Source: Brevundimonas sp. UBA7506 (GTDB lineage: Bacteria; Pseudomonadota; Alphaproteobacteria; Caulobacterales; Caulobacteraceae). From it: 64,000 nt of DNA. Position numbers and translations under genes: made by a program. The stretch's first letter is position 1, and each line of letters opens with the position of its first letter. The notes under the pieces were generated by a model, which worked only from the letters and a program-made list of their open reading frames with translations, was not told where the DNA came from and did no database searches. Positions 62,663 through 64,000 of the stretch are shown piece after piece. The stretch spans positions 62,721 to 126,720 of the forward strand of contig NZ_DLNQ01000011.1 of NCBI RefSeq assembly GCF_002479495.1, in the 5' to 3' direction.

Positions 62663-63424
62663 TCAATCCAGAACGCCGGTGACGCTCTCGACGCTGGCCA
62701 GTTGCAGCAGGCCGACCAGGCGGGCGCGGGTCTCGCCGTCGGCGATCCCGTCGATGCGTTCAGGCCGCCAGTGGCGCTGGAAGGCCTCGACCGTCAGGCG
62801 GGTTTCGTCGTCATAGTCGCCGCCCGGCTTCAGAGCGTAGCCCAGTCGGTGCAGGCCCGAACGCAGGACGATGACGCCCAGCCCCTCGTCGCCCGGCGAC
62901 AGGTCAGCGCCGAGGGCGGCGACGCGTTCGGGGGCGGGATCGAACCACAGGCCGTGCCCGACCTCGGCCAGACGCCGCCACGGGAAGAGCTCGCCCGGAT
63001 CCTGCTTGCGGTCAGGCGCGGCGTCGGAATGGCCGATGATGCGCGCGTCGGGAATGGTCCAGCGCGAGCGGATGTCGGCAATCAGGGCGATGACGGCCTC
63101 GATCTGGACTTCGGGAAAGGCGCGGTAGCCGAACTCGTGGCCCGGATTGACGATCTCGATCCCGATGGAGGCGGCGTTGACGTCGGTCTCGCCCTGCCAG
63201 GCTCCGCGACCGGCGTGCCAGGCGCGGCGCTCTTCCGGCACCAGACGCAGGATCACCCCGTTTTCGTTGACGACATAGTGGGCCGAGACCTCGGCGGCCG
63301 GGTCGCGCAGGCGGGCGACGGCTTCGTCAGCCGTCCTCATGCCGGTGTAGTGCAGCACGACCATGTCCGGCGGACCGCGCCGGGCGTTGAAATTGGGAGA
63401 CGGGGCGTCGATGAAGCTCGGCAT
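62663..63424 (-). CDS. N-acetylmuramoyl-L-alanine amidase, AmpD/AmiD type
   Basis: Cleaves the amide between MurNAc and L-Ala. The 253-aa protein lacks a signal peptide, so it is cytoplasmic like AmpD and would act in recycling anhydro-muropeptides. The zinc ligands are H25 (VVLHYTG), H132 (IIGHSDAAP) and D142 (KQDPG), with E90 and K140 near the active site. The C-terminal 70 residues resemble a peptidoglycan-binding domain. It lies 9 bases after a small membrane protein gene. Confidence 0.92.
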   Translation of the reverse strand: MPSFIDAPSPNFNARRGPPDMVVLHYTGMRTADEAVARLRDPAAEVSAHYVVNENGVILRLVPEERRAWHAGRGAWQGETDVNAASIGIEIVNPGHEFGYRAFPEVQIEAVIALIADIRSRWTIPDARIIGHSDAAPDRKQDPGELFPWRRLAEVGHGLWFDPAPERVAALGADLSPGDEGLGVIVLRSGLHRLGYALKPGGDYDDETRLTVEAFQRHWRPERIDGIADGETRARLVGLLQLASVESVTGVLD

Positions 63425-63433
63425 GGCGCCCGA

Positions 63434-63757
63434 TCAGCGCCCTTCGCGTTCCCAGCCGTAGGCGACCCAGGTGTCGCCGACCTTCTGGGCGTCGATCACG
63501 CCCTCGTCCTGACGGGCGCGCGCGGCGCGGGCGCGGCGGGCGCGGAAGGCGAAACCGGCGAAGAAGACCACCACGCCGGCGATCAGGGCGATCACCGCCA
63601 CGGCTGCGGCGGTCAGAACAGCCAGAACCGCGCCCACGGTCACGGCGATGGCCGTGGCCACAAGGCCGCCGAGCCAGACGAAGGGCGCCAGCAGGCCGCC
63701 GCCGGCGCGGCGTCGGGCGTTGAAGCCGATCTGAACAAAGGGGTCGGACTGGATCAT
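63434..63757 (-). CDS. Small membrane protein (107 aa)
   Basis: From ATG 63757, the protein has a short N-terminus (MIQSDPFVQIGFNARRR) and one or two hydrophobic helices (about 20-42 and 44-66). A charged C-terminal tail (RARRARAARARQDEG, VIDAQKVGDTWVAYGWER) lies in the cytoplasm or periplasm. It is 9 bases upstream of the amidase, so the two are co-transcribed. No family recognised. Upstream codons to 63847 are not convincing. Confidence 0.65.
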   Translation of the reverse strand: MIQSDPFVQIGFNARRRAGGGLLAPFVWLGGLVATAIAVTVGAVLAVLTAAAVAVIALIAGVVVFFAGFAFRARRARAARARQDEGVIDAQKVGDTWVAYGWEREGR

Positions 63758-63880
63758 GGAACTGCCTTTCGCGGCGCGCCGATGAAGGAACGCCTGAATC
63801 CCAATGTCGGTCCATCGACCTGAACGGTCAATGGACTGCGACATCACGCATCAGTCAGGGTCTTTTCGCGGTTACGGCCA

Positions 63881-64000
63881 TCAAAATGCCGGCTGGTCGG
63901 CCAGCACCACCGCGCCGCGGCTGCGCAGGCGCTCTGCCTCGACCCGGTTCAGCATGGCCTGGGCCGCCGGATCGCCCATGACCCGCCCCACCGAAACCAT
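63881..64000 (-). CDS. Partial gene at the window edge, unknown
   Basis: A leftward frame enters from the right edge and ends in TGA at 63881. About 39 residues are visible (MGDPAAQAMLNRVEAERLRSRG near the end, then AVVLADQPAF), mostly helical. The start and most of the protein are outside the window, so no family is assigned. The visible ATG at 64000 need not be the start. Confidence 0.5.
   Translation of the reverse strand: MVSVGRVMGDPAAQAMLNRVEAERLRSRGAVVLADQPAF

Noticed and set aside
62381..63823. Rightward 480-codon frame across rnpB and the amidase
   Set aside because: It crosses a certain RNA gene and a certain leftward protein gene; the composition is that of an antisense frame.

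Overview
This is a high-GC alphaproteobacterial chromosome segment, almost certainly from the order Caulobacterales. Brevundimonas or a close relative is my best inference. The evidence is a CcrM-type GANTC methyltransferase with GANTC sites in its own upstream region, a GapR/DUF2312 gene, a DivJ/PleC-like histidine kinase, a mutY / dciA-dsbA-smc block, and TTAA-type (CtrA-like) motifs. No tRNA, rRNA operon, CRISPR array, transposase or prophage module was seen.

Layout. Positions 1-11,900 hold accessory and poorly characterised genes: a partial DUF805 membrane protein, a beta-lactamase-fold serine hydrolase behind a BlaI/MecI-like operator, SufE, a membrane histidine kinase, a run of small exported proteins, DUF1491 and an HExxH/TPR protein. 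Positions 12,000-24,400 hold prfC, a Fic protein, a divergent YczE/MocR pair, a divergent MFS/LysR pair, monothiol glutaredoxin, a thioesterase, small lipoproteins and an Old Yellow Enzyme. Positions 24,400-33,100 hold an MHYT-GGDEF-EAL protein, rpsD, a superoxide dismutase, gapR with an overlapping downstream gene that lacks a standard start codon, rpmJ and an MltB-type lytic transglycosylase. Positions 33,150-35,660 are murB and murC. Positions 35,950-47,560 run rightward: ccrM, a glycosyltransferase plus amylo-alpha-1,6-glucosidase pair, then (across leftward mutY) dciA, three tandem DsbA-like proteins and smc. Positions 47,700-50,330 hold a WecG-type glycosyltransferase, a small exported protein and an MscS channel. 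Positions 50,380-61,870 are the leftward dcw cluster mraZ-rsmH-ftsL-ftsI-murE-murF-mraY-murD-ftsW-murG, mostly joined by 4-nt stop/start overlaps. Upstream lie rnpB and a peptidoglycan amidase.

How it fits together. The window is dominated by cell-wall synthesis and division (dcw genes, murB/murC, MltB, amidase), with chromosome functions beside it (CcrM, GapR, DciA, SMC). The dcw order is broken between murG and murC by about 14.7 kb of unrelated genes, and ddl/ftsQ/ftsA/ftsZ do not follow murB.

The most notable signals are: (1) four TGGG(A/C) repeats at exactly 10-bp period upstream of mraZ, the MraZ operator pattern but on the opposite strand to the gene; (2) palindromic repeat elements with 30-bp arms, one lying in frame inside murD and an arm-identical copy abutting the murB start, with related elements upstream of murC and at the mscS 3' end; (3) the coding region overlapping gapR with no ATG/GTG/TTG start; (4) three tandem DsbA paralogues next to smc; (5) the BlaI-like operator with no local blaI. 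I found no unambiguous new multi-gene system. The repeats invading envelope genes are the closest to a coherent undescribed phenomenon.
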